NCBI GenBank assembly: GCA_027012915.1
Contig: JALUYN010000677.1
Span: 1 to 5,463 of the forward strand
From: Cellvibrionaceae bacterium
GTDB lineage: Bacteria > Pseudomonadota > Gammaproteobacteria > Pseudomonadales > Cellvibrionaceae
Direction: 5' to 3'
Length of the DNA: 5,463 bases
Part shown: positions 1-5,463 of the stretch, one piece after another
Layout of the letters: every line of letters starts with the position of its first letter
Position numbering within the stretch: position 1 is the stretch's first letter
Position numbers and translations under genes: made by a program
Notes under the pieces: model-generated
Databases searched by the model: none
Told to the model about the DNA's origin: nothing
The model's input: only the letters and a program-made list of their open reading frames with translations

Positions 1-1202
1 GACAAGCTGTTGTCTTCGTTAAAGTCTGCACGATCGATATACAGTTCTCGGGTAAATGGCAGCTTGCGCTCGCCCATCTCCGGACGATTCGGATGTGCGG
101 GCTGAACCATATCTTGCGTGTCGCCTTCCGGCATATTGGTAATTACCACTTTCAGCGGATCCATTACACACATAGCGCGTGGTGCTTCATTGTTTAGACT
201 GTCGCGCACGCAATACTCGAGCTGGCCTACGTCAATGGTACTGCCAGAGCGTGTTACGCCAATCATATCGCAGAAGTTGCGGATGGCCGCAGCGCCATAG
301 CCGCGGCGTCGCATCCCGGAAATGGTAGGCATACGCGGGTCATCCCAGCCGTCAACGCGCCCCTCATCGACCAACTGCTTGAGTTTACGTTTCGAGGTGA
401 CGGTATAGTTCAGTTCCAGACGCGCAAATTCATACTGTGTTGGCTTGGCCGGTACTGGCAGATTTTCAATAAACCAATCGTACAGTGGCTTATGGTCCGC
501 AAATTCCAGGGTGCAAATCGAGTGAGAAACACCCTCGATTGCGTCTTCCTGACCGTGGGCAAAATCGTAGGAAGGATAAATACACCACTTGTCGCCAGTT
601 TGATGGTGAGCCTGCTTGCGAATTCTGTACAGAATCGGATCGCGCAAATTCATGTTGGAGCTGGCCATATCGATTTTGGCGCGTAGAACGCAGGCGCCCT
701 CTTCGTACTCTCCGGCACGCATTTTCTCGAATTCGGCCAGATTCTCTTCTACGTTGCGATTGCGGTACGGGCTTTCTTTTCCGGGCTTGGTGGCCCAGCC
801 GCGATATTCCTTGGCTTCTTCGGGTGACAGATGGCACACATAGGCCTTACCTTGATTGATCAGGTGCAAAGCCCACTCATAGAAGGTATCAAAGTAATTC
901 GATGCGTAACGGATATCGCCGGCCCATTGAAAACCAAGCCACTCCACATCCGCCTTAATGGCATCAACGTACTCCTGATCCTCTTTGGCTGGATTGGTGT
1001 CGTCAAAGCGCAAATTGCACTCTCCGCCGAATTCCTGGGCCAGACCGAAGTTCAGACAAATGGATTTGGCGTGACCAATGTGCAGATAGCCGTTAGGCTC
1101 CGGCGGAAATCGTGTGACGACCTTGGCCGTCTTGCCCGATTCAAGATCCTGCTTAATGATCTGCTGGAGGAAGTTCAAAGGTTTGCTGGGTGTTTCACTC
1201 AT
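1..1202 (-). CDS. glnS: Glutaminyl-tRNA synthetase, 3' end off the left edge
   Basis: Cytoplasmic class Ic aminoacyl-tRNA synthetase that charges tRNA-Gln with glutamine using ATP. Reading the minus strand from ATG at 1202-1200 gives 400 codons without a stop before the window edge. E. coli GlnRS has about 554 residues, so roughly the last 150 (the rest of the anticodon-binding beta-barrels) are missing. The Rossmann-fold signature [17 protein letters not shown] lies at residues 31-47, with the HIGH motif at 41-44. FDDTNP follows at 66-71. Tyr212 in YDFAHGQ matches the glutamine-contacting Tyr211 of E. coli. The KMSKS-type loop reads TSKRKL at 269-274, with Thr where E. coli has Met. The downstream segment [15 protein letters not shown] near the window edge is also typical. 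The N-terminus starts at the usual distance before HIGH, which supports this start, although the Shine-Dalgarno is weak (an A-rich AAAAAGA). It is transcribed divergently from ppiB. Confidence 0.97.
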   Translation of the reverse strand, partial: MSETPSKPLNFLQQIIKQDLESGKTAKVVTRFPPEPNGYLHIGHAKSICLNFGLAQEFGGECNLRFDDTNPAKEDQEYVDAIKADVEWLGFQWAGDIRYASNYFDTFYEWALHLINQGKAYVCHLSPEEAKEYRGWATKPGKESPYRNRNVEENLAEFEKMRAGEYEEGACVLRAKIDMASSNMNLRDPILYRIRKQAHHQTGDKWCIYPSYDFAHGQEDAIEGVSHSICTLEFADHKPLYDWFIENLPVPAKPTQYEFARLELNYTVTSKRKLKQLVDEGRVDGWDDPRMPTISGMRRRGYGAAAIRNFCDMIGVTRSGSTIDVGQLEYCVRDSLNNEAPRAMCVMDPLKVVITNMPEGDTQDMVQPAHPNRPEMGERKLPFTRELYIDRADFNEDNSL

Positions 1203-1286
1203 AGGTCTTTTTGTATCCGAAAATCCGCAATTGTCCGGTCTCTAAAGAGGCTGGAGCAGTCTATATGGTGTCAGTGGAAATCGTGT

Positions 1287-1313
1287 ATTATAGCGGCCTC
1301 ATTGAGCTCTAAA
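1287..1313 (-). promoter_or_regulatory. Probable sigma70 promoter for glnS
   Basis: On the minus strand a perfect TATAAT -10 hexamer occupies 1292-1287. The best -35 candidate is TTTAGA at 1313-1308 (4 of 6 matches), but its 15-bp spacer is short, so the -35 is uncertain. Transcription would start near 1280 and give glnS a leader of about 78 nt. The placement in the only gap between the divergent genes supports the call. The plus strand of the same site reads TATTAT (1286-1291), so it may also fire toward ppiB. Confidence 0.5.
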
Positions 1314-1393
1314 CAGCGCTATCTTTGGCATATTGCGGCTGTTTTTGCACCGACCAGGCCATCCATAGGTTTCGTTTTCCAAAATCCCCTCAA

Positions 1394-1398
1394 AAGGA
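1394..1398 (+). promoter_or_regulatory. Shine-Dalgarno of ppiB
   Basis: AAGGA lies 7 nt before the ATG at 1406. It fixes the ppiB start there rather than at the in-frame TTG at 1325, which would add 27 residues not found in the family. Confidence 0.8.
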
Positions 1399-1405
1399 CG
1401 ACAAC

Positions 1406-1900
1406 ATGATTACTTTGCATACAAATTTTGGCGACATTAAACTCGAGCTGGACTTTGATAAAGCCCCAAATACTGCTGCCAACTTTAAGCAATATGCTGA
1501 AGACGGCTTCTACAAAGGCACTATTTTTCATCGCGTGATCGACAACTTTATGATTCAGGGCGGTGGTTTCACCGAAGACATGGATCAAAAGGAGGTTCGC
1601 GATGCGATTGAAAACGAAGCAGATAATGGCCTCAAGAACGACAACGGCACTATCGCCATGGCTCGCACCATGGACCCTCACAGCGCCACGGCTCAGTTCT
1701 TTATCAATGTTAAAGACAATGACTTCCTGAATCACACCAGCAAAGATATGCAAGGCTGGGGCTACTGCGTATTCGGCAAAGTGGTTGAAGGTATGGACGT
1801 GGTCAGTCAGATCAAAGGCGTGAAAACCGGTTTTCACGGTGGTCACCAGGACGTGCCGGTAGAGAACATTGTTATCGAAAACGTTACTGTGGAAGGCTAA
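1406..1900 (+). CDS. ppiB: Cytoplasmic-type peptidyl-prolyl cis-trans isomerase (cyclophilin)
   Basis: Catalyses cis-trans isomerisation of peptide bonds before proline and so assists protein folding. The 164-residue product has the same length as E. coli PpiB and resembles it over its whole length. It has no signal peptide, so it should act in the cytoplasm. The cyclophilin core is intact: FHRV at residues 41-44 with catalytic Arg43, FMIQGGG at 48-54, MART at 85-88, [10 protein letters not shown] at 93-102 and [10 protein letters not shown] at 117-126. Phe107 in DNDFLN occupies the place of human CypA Trp121. E. coli cyclophilins also have Phe there, and this substitution is linked to weak cyclosporin binding. 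The start is set by the AAGGA Shine-Dalgarno 7 nt upstream and by the family N-terminus. It is divergent from glnS and followed by a 112-nt gap. An antisense open frame across it is a coding shadow. Confidence 0.97.
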   Translation: MITLHTNFGDIKLELDFDKAPNTAANFKQYAEDGFYKGTIFHRVIDNFMIQGGGFTEDMDQKEVRDAIENEADNGLKNDNGTIAMARTMDPHSATAQFFINVKDNDFLNHTSKDMQGWGYCVFGKVVEGMDVVSQIKGVKTGFHGGHQDVPVENIVIENVTVEG

Positions 1901-1912
1901 TACAGCAACACC

Positions 1913-1949
1913 GGCAGCCTCGCTCTTCTCTCCCGGGGCTGCTTCCCCG
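1913..1949 (+). terminator. Possible weak hairpin(s) after ppiB
   Basis: Two overlapping inverted repeats lie 12-50 nt past the ppiB stop. The first pairs GCAGCC (1914-1919) with GGCTGC (1937-1942) around a 17-nt loop. The second pairs CGGGG (1934-1938) with CCCCG (1945-1949) around a 6-nt loop. They share 1937-1938 and cannot both form fully. No T-run follows, so this is not a textbook intrinsic terminator. It could be a weak or factor-assisted 3' end, or chance in a GC-rich patch. Confidence 0.25.
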
Positions 1950-2012
1950 CCTTCTGCCTAAAGCTTTGCGCTCAATGCACTCTCTACTTATCTATCACGA
2001 TTACTTGATCTC

Positions 2013-2207
2013 ATGGCTATCAAATCTCTGCTCACTCTTGGCCTGGTATTATTTGCAATCTTTTCATCGAGCGCACAGAGTCAATCCTGCGCCAATCGTG
2101 CCAATACCGACTACGATTATTTAAACGAGGCAATTGATGCATACAATCGAGGTGCCAGGCGGTTTAACGATCAGGACTCTAATTACTCGGCTTTCGATGC
2201 TGCCTGA
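2013..2207 (+). CDS. Small exported protein of unknown function
   Basis: I do not recognise this 64-residue product. The N-terminus looks like a Sec signal peptide: Lys4, a hydrophobic stretch from about Leu6 to Phe17, then small residues ending in SSSAQSQ with a plausible signal peptidase I site near residues 21-24. Cys26 is not preceded by a lipobox (SQSC rather than L-A/S-G/A-C), so lipoprotein processing is unlikely. The mature part would be about 40 residues, hydrophilic, rich in Asp, Asn, Tyr, Arg and Ala, with a likely helix through DYLNEAIDAYNRGARRF and a single cysteine. It sits alone between ppiB and lpxH, 112 nt after the first and 38 nt before the second. No good Shine-Dalgarno precedes the ATG. 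It could be a genuine small periplasmic protein, a truncated longer one, or a chance frame. The signal-peptide pattern favours a gene. Confidence 0.55.
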   Translation: MAIKSLLTLGLVLFAIFSSSAQSQSCANRANTDYDYLNEAIDAYNRGARRFNDQDSNYSAFDAA

Positions 2208-2230
2208 CACTGATACTCACTACTTATAAA
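2204..2230 (+). promoter_or_regulatory. Candidate promoter just before lpxH
   Basis: CTGACA (2204-2209, 5 of 6 to the -35 consensus) and TATAAA (2225-2230, 5 of 6 to the -10) are 15 bp apart, which is shorter than the optimal 17. The -35 overlaps the TGA stop of the small exported ORF. A start near 2237 would leave lpxH with a leader of fewer than 10 nt, which fits the lack of a Shine-Dalgarno there but is otherwise unusual. This is suggestive only. Confidence 0.3.
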
Positions 2231-2245
2231 AGCCCGGCCCAAACT

Positions 2246-2971
2246 ATGACAACACTGTTTATCTCAGATCTACACCTTTGCGCCGATCGCCCGGATATCA
2301 CACTCGCTTTTCGCAACTTCCTTCGCAATCGCGCCAGGGATTGTGATTCCCTCTATATTCTGGGCGACTTCTTTGAGGTGTGGGTCGGTGATGATGACGA
2401 TGATGCCTATGCTCAGTCGATCATCGAAGAGTTACGACAATTCTCAGACAGCGGCCGTAATTTGTATTTTATGGTGGGCAATCGAGATTTTCTCATTGGT
2501 GGAGGTTTTGCCGAACGGTGCGGCGCCACACTGCTGGAAGACCCAACGGTGATCGATCTATACGGTGAGCCTACCCTCCTGATGCACGGCGATAGCCTCT
2601 GTACCCAGGATCAGGAATATATGGCATTTCGACAGATGGCTCGTTCTGAAGCCTGGCAGGCTGAACTGCTCGCCAAACCTCTGGCAGAACGACGCGCCAT
2701 CGCGCAACACCTGCGCCAGCAGAGCAAGAGTATGAGTAGTCTAAAAGCTGAAGATATTATGGATGTCACTGAATCAGAAGTGGTAAACACCATGAATGAG
2801 CTTGGCACTGTACGTCTTATTCACGGTCATACTCATCGCCCAGCAGTGCACCCGGTTACTCTCCTATCAGGTAATGGAGAACGCATGGTGCTTGGTGACT
2901 GGGGCGAGAAACTGTGGTGGATCGAGGCGGCTCCCGGCCAGTCTCCCCAACTTAAGCAGCAAACCCTGTGA
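2246..2971 (+). CDS. lpxH: UDP-2,3-diacylglucosamine diphosphatase (lipid A synthesis)
   Basis: Mn-dependent calcineurin-like phosphoesterase that hydrolyses UDP-2,3-diacylglucosamine to lipid X and UMP, the fourth step of the Raetz lipid A pathway, at the cytoplasmic face of the inner membrane. The 241-residue protein matches the family length (E. coli 240). All expected metal ligands are in the usual positions: Asp8 and His10 in SDLHL, Asp41 in LGDFFE, Asn79 in GNRDFL, His114 in MHGD, and His195 and His197 in HGHTHRP. GDDDDD at 48-53 extends the family's GDDD loop to five aspartates, encoded by GAT/GAC repeats. The N-terminus MTTLFISDLHL is canonical and fixes the ATG, even though no clear Shine-Dalgarno precedes it. 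The stop overlaps the trmO start by 4 nt, which indicates one transcript and translational coupling. Confidence 0.97.
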   Translation: MTTLFISDLHLCADRPDITLAFRNFLRNRARDCDSLYILGDFFEVWVGDDDDDAYAQSIIEELRQFSDSGRNLYFMVGNRDFLIGGGFAERCGATLLEDPTVIDLYGEPTLLMHGDSLCTQDQEYMAFRQMARSEAWQAELLAKPLAERRAIAQHLRQQSKSMSSLKAEDIMDVTESEVVNTMNELGTVRLIHGHTHRPAVHPVTLLSGNGERMVLGDWGEKLWWIEAAPGQSPQLKQQTL

Positions 2972-3687
2972 GCTTCGAGTTCAACCCCGTTGGCTACGCC
3001 GAAACTCCCTACCCGGAGAAATTCTCAATCCCCCGGCAACCAGGTCTGGTCACCGCTGATCAAAGCTGCATTCGCCTGGAAGGTAAGGCTAATCGGGAAG
3101 AAATATTGCGTGGCCTCGATGGTTTTTCTCATATTTGGTTGGTATTCGTGTTTCACGAAGCTATGCGTGACGACTGGAAGCCGATGGTTCGTCCGCCTCG
3201 GCTCGGTGGCAATCGGAAAGTAGGAGTATTTGCCAGTCGTAGTCCGTTTCGCCCAAACCCCATTGGATTGTCCGTCGTCAGGGTTCGGGATATCAGCCAA
3301 AGAGGCCAACACTGGTGTGTCAATGTTGAAGGCTGCGACCTGTTGAACGGCACACCGATACTCGACATCAAACCCTATTTGCCCTATGCGGACAGCTTGG
3401 ATGAAGCTGCTGCCGGATTTGCCGCTGAGGCTCCTGGCAGTCCATGCGATGTTACTTTCAGCAACGCCGCATCAACGGCACTTGCCGAGCAAAAACACCC
3501 ACAAATCAAAAGATTAATTACAGAGGTTTTGCAGCAACAACCTGAACCGGCCTATCATAGGCAGCAGGATGGCGGAGCAGAGGTACAAAGGAGAATTTAC
3601 GGAATTAGCCTCTATAATCTAAATATCCGCTGGCGCTATATTCACTCTGCGTCACCGGCAGCCATAGAAGTTATTGCAATCGAATGA
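2968..3687 (+). CDS. trmO: tRNA (N6-threonylcarbamoyladenosine37-N6)-methyltransferase
   Basis: Uses S-adenosylmethionine to methylate t6A at position 37 of certain ANN-decoding tRNAs (threonine tRNAs in E. coli), giving m6t6A. The 239-residue product aligns along its length with E. coli TrmO (formerly YaeB/TsaA, 235 residues). The N-terminal beta-barrel domain carries PRQPGLV at 22-28, FSHIW at 53-57, VRPPRLGGN at 74-82, the hallmark SRSPFRPNPIGLS at 90-102, and LDIKPYLPYADS at 132-143. The C-terminal domain ends with LYNLNIRWRY, the counterpart of the E. coli LHDFNVRWR segment. The start is GTG at 2968 within the overlap GTGA, shared with the lpxH stop. The first residues (SFEFNPVGYAETPY) match the family, which supports this start. 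Translation probably depends on ribosomes finishing lpxH. The next gene begins 6 nt after its stop. Confidence 0.96.
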   Translation: MSFEFNPVGYAETPYPEKFSIPRQPGLVTADQSCIRLEGKANREEILRGLDGFSHIWLVFVFHEAMRDDWKPMVRPPRLGGNRKVGVFASRSPFRPNPIGLSVVRVRDISQRGQHWCVNVEGCDLLNGTPILDIKPYLPYADSLDEAAAGFAAEAPGSPCDVTFSNAASTALAEQKHPQIKRLITEVLQQQPEPAYHRQQDGGAEVQRRIYGISLYNLNIRWRYIHSASPAAIEVIAIE

Positions 3688-3689
3688 GG
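3686..3689 (+). promoter_or_regulatory. Shine-Dalgarno overlapping the trmO stop
   Basis: GAGG overlaps the trmO TGA (3685-3687) and lies 4 nt before the ATG at 3694. It supports that start and suggests reinitiation or coupled translation of the exported protein after trmO. The spacing is a little short. Confidence 0.55.
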
Positions 3690-3693
3690 CCTG

Positions 3694-5169
3694 ATGATCC
3701 AGTTCGGGAATAGCAAGCAACGCCCTATTGACCGCAGCGGAGTTTCCGGCGCAACGCGATGCTTGGCAATTGCACAATTGCTCTTTATTGCCTGCCTGCT
3801 GCTTCCCGCCCCTGCCAAATCAGCCGCCTCTGAAACAATATCAGACAAAAAGACCATTCATTTTAGCTGTTTGGCTGCAGCCGATTCTCGCTATTTTGCT
3901 CGCCTAGAGAAGCTGTATCGGAGCGCATTCAGCGAACTCGGCTACGGGTTTCAAATGACCTCACTCACCGAGCCGGAAATACTACTCGCTCTGTCGAAGC
4001 AGAGTTTCGATGGGGATTGCGCGCGAATTGCTCAGTATTTCGAAAAGTTCTTCAGTAAACACTACGACCTTCTGGCCACATCAACCTTTAATATGAAGGT
4101 CAATATCTATGGCCACAAAGAGATTGAGAAACTGGATCTCAATGAATTGAATATTGTGGTACAGCCCTTTTCTGGGTTTATACCCAAACTGGCTCGCCTC
4201 TACGACATCAATATAGTTCGAGAGATCAACGCACCCAGCGACGCTTGGCCGCTATTGCAACAAGGTAAGGTCAACGGCTACCTGGGTATCGCCTCGTTGT
4301 TTCCCAAGGATGATCCTGCGGTGCAGCAACTCAATATAGGCCCGGAATATACCTTGTCTCACTACCCGGTATACCCAGTGCTCAGCAAGCGTTTCCTGCA
4401 CATTAAGTCACCGCTAGAGCGAGTTTTACTCAGACATATACGCAGCTCAGCGGCGCTGGAACGAGCAAAAAAGAACAAAGCAGCCAAGTCGCAACCCTTA
4501 CCTTCCGTCTCTTCGCGTACCATTGTTTTCGGCTGCCCTATTTCACCCAACACCGGGGTATTTAACAATCTTGTGGACTTTTACTCAGAGGCCTTTGAAC
4601 GCCTTGGTTACAAATTTCAAATGATTGGCATGTCTCGGGACAGAGAAGCGAACGAATTACTACACGGCATGGTGGATGGCTCCTGCGGCCGCATCAATAT
4701 TCCCGTGACGGACAAGAATCCACCGATCCGCGTCCCTGTTTCAATCAGTGAAGATGACTTTGAGATCTGGTCCCATAAGAAAGGATCCGTAATCAATACC
4801 CTTGAAGATATTCCCAAGGGCAGCAAAGTAGCCTATCGCCAGAGCTTACTGACAGCGAACGAGATTGCCCGGGCCTCACACCTTAACTTTATCCCCAAAA
4901 AAGTGGTTGAAGAAACTCTGGAATCTTTGAATCAAGGCCAGAGTGACTACATCGTTGACCTGCAGATACAGGTGGATACCAGCCTGCACAATATTTCTCT
5001 GGCCAAACCCATCTATTACCGAGGCCGTATTGGCCGGGTTCAAGTGGTTCCCTATCTGAGCCAGAAACGGCGCAAGTTATTGCACCCTCTCACCCGTGAA
5101 CTGCGCACTCTTTTAGGGGGTAATAAGGTGTGGGCTGACACCATATACCCGAAATCCCAGCGAAAATAG
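3694..5169 (+). CDS. Exported protein with two tandem substrate-binding-protein-like modules
   Basis: Unnamed 491-residue protein. A long polar N-region (1-22) leads into a hydrophobic segment (about 23-37) and PAPAKSAA, a likely signal peptidase I site near 41-45, so the product is predicted to be periplasmic. Two related modules follow, roughly 54-258 and 276-485, joined by a Lys/Ala/Ser/Pro-rich linker (about 259-275). Without gaps at an offset of 222 residues, 54-111 and 276-333 share 20 of 58 residues. Shared features are FxC (Cys59, Cys281), AFxxLGYxFQM (78-88, 300-310) and DGxCxR (106-111, 328-333). The pattern recalls type II (SBP_bac_3-like) periplasmic binding proteins. That fold is inferred, the ligand is unknown, and no permease or ATPase gene is adjacent. 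The cysteines could form one disulfide per module. The gene follows trmO by 6 nt and is probably cotranscribed with it. Confidence 0.85.
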   Translation: MIQFGNSKQRPIDRSGVSGATRCLAIAQLLFIACLLLPAPAKSAASETISDKKTIHFSCLAAADSRYFARLEKLYRSAFSELGYGFQMTSLTEPEILLALSKQSFDGDCARIAQYFEKFFSKHYDLLATSTFNMKVNIYGHKEIEKLDLNELNIVVQPFSGFIPKLARLYDINIVREINAPSDAWPLLQQGKVNGYLGIASLFPKDDPAVQQLNIGPEYTLSHYPVYPVLSKRFLHIKSPLERVLLRHIRSSAALERAKKNKAAKSQPLPSVSSRTIVFGCPISPNTGVFNNLVDFYSEAFERLGYKFQMIGMSRDREANELLHGMVDGSCGRINIPVTDKNPPIRVPVSISEDDFEIWSHKKGSVINTLEDIPKGSKVAYRQSLLTANEIARASHLNFIPKKVVEETLESLNQGQSDYIVDLQIQVDTSLHNISLAKPIYYRGRIGRVQVVPYLSQKRRKLLHPLTRELRTLLGGNKVWADTIYPKSQRK

Positions 5170-5175
5170 ACCGGT

Positions 5176-5463
5176 TTAGCCAGCGTGACGCACTTGCTTT
5201 ACTGGAAGCCCCGAGTGAAATCGGAACAAGGGATCTGGGGTGCTAATGGTTTCCTCTTCCAGAGTCAGGAAATATTCCACTCGCGGAGCAATATCCTCGT
5301 CGCTGTAGGACTCCGCCAAGGTCAGATAGTCCTGGTAGTGGCGAGCCTCAGATTTGAGAAGGGACAGATAGAACTTTTCCAGCTCTGCATCCAGATGAGG
5401 GGCCAAAGCAGCAAACCGCTCGCAGGAACGGGCTTCAATAATGGCGCCGACAATCAGCGTATC
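5176..5463 (-). CDS. miaE: tRNA-(ms2io6A)-hydroxylase, C-terminal part
   Basis: Nonheme diiron, O2-dependent enzyme that hydroxylates the isopentenyl group of ms2i6A at tRNA position 37 to give ms2io6A. The frame is open from the right edge, so the N-terminal portion is missing. The 95 residues present are the end of the ferritin-like four-helix bundle. DTLIVGAIIEARSCERF is a typical MiaE segment whose Glu (residue 10 of the visible part) is a likely iron ligand. SEARHYQDY supplies an ExxH pair (Glu39, His42 of the visible part). The tail FRFHSGLPV is also characteristic. The TTG at 5406, sometimes taken as a start, is an internal leucine codon, because family sequence continues upstream to the edge. 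The TAA stop is 6 bp from the stop of the convergent exported-protein gene. Confidence 0.93.
   Translation of the reverse strand, partial: DTLIVGAIIEARSCERFAALAPHLDAELEKFYLSLLKSEARHYQDYLTLAESYSDEDIAPRVEYFLTLEEETISTPDPLFRFHSGLPVKQVRHAG

Noticed and set aside
380..397. TSKRKL in GlnRS (Thr instead of Met in the KMSKS-type loop) as a defective active site
   Set aside because: The catalytic Ser-Lys-Arg part is intact and the first position of this loop varies among GlnRS enzymes, so I do not regard it as a lesion.
1325..1405. Upstream in-frame TTG that would extend ppiB by 27 residues
   Set aside because: The extra residues are absent from E. coli PpiB, and a good Shine-Dalgarno with the canonical N-terminus supports ATG at 1406.
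485..1409. Several plus-strand open frames (485-859, 492-686, 616-843, 831-1409) and one minus-strand frame at 490-837
   Set aside because: They all overlap the glnS reading frame, which has clear family motifs throughout. The translations resemble no known protein and are coding shadows.
1319..1846. 175-residue open frame antisense to ppiB
   Set aside because: It mirrors the ppiB codon frame and has no family resemblance or plausible ribosome site. The sense strand is an unmistakable cyclophilin.
2085..2090. Cys26 of the small exported ORF as a lipoprotein cysteine
   Set aside because: The preceding residues SQS do not fit a lipobox, and Cys26 falls beyond the likely signal peptidase I site.
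2387..2406. GAT/GAC run encoding five aspartates in lpxH as a contingency repeat
   Set aside because: It is short and imperfect at the DNA level, and it falls in a loop that is already GDDD-rich in the family.
2796..3059. Open frame across the lpxH-trmO junction, and other short frames inside trmO
   Set aside because: They are out of frame with two well-supported genes and show no independent signals.
5176..5406. miaE read as a 76-residue complete gene starting at TTG 5406
   Set aside because: The frame stays open to the window edge and the upstream residues match MiaE, so this codon is an internal leucine.

Overview
The window looks like core chromosome from a free-living, probably marine, gammaproteobacterium in the broad Pseudomonas/Cellvibrio neighbourhood. 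This is an inference. It rests on a bacterial glutaminyl-tRNA synthetase, an LpxH-type (not LpxI) lipid A pyrophosphatase, TrmO and MiaE together, and on the order glnS - ppiB - lpxH, which as I recall is also the order in pseudomonads. No taxonomic search was possible. No mobile element, CRISPR array, tRNA, rRNA or phage gene is visible.

Layout: positions 1-1202 hold the first 400 codons of glnS on the minus strand, with its 3' end off the left edge. A 203-bp divergent intergenic region carries a consensus minus-strand -10 box for glnS. The plus strand then carries ppiB (1406-1900), a small exported protein of unknown function (2013-2207), lpxH (2246-2971), trmO (2968-3687, overlapping lpxH by 4 nt) and a 491-residue exported protein (3694-5169), whose start lies 6 nt after the trmO stop. 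Convergent to these, and separated by only 6 bp, is the 3' end of miaE on the minus strand (5176-5463), whose N-terminal part lies off the right edge.

The recognised genes are housekeeping: tRNA charging (glnS), prolyl isomerisation (ppiB), the lipid A pathway (lpxH) and modification of tRNA position 37 (trmO on t6A, miaE on ms2i6A). lpxH, trmO and the exported protein look like one translationally linked unit.

The least ordinary gene is the 491-residue exported protein. It contains two tandem periplasmic-binding-protein-like modules. Both carry a cysteine pair with exactly the same 50-residue separation, and no transporter gene is next to it in the window. The small 64-residue exported ORF between ppiB and lpxH is the other undescribed item. 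I see no convincing evidence of a wholly new multi-gene system.
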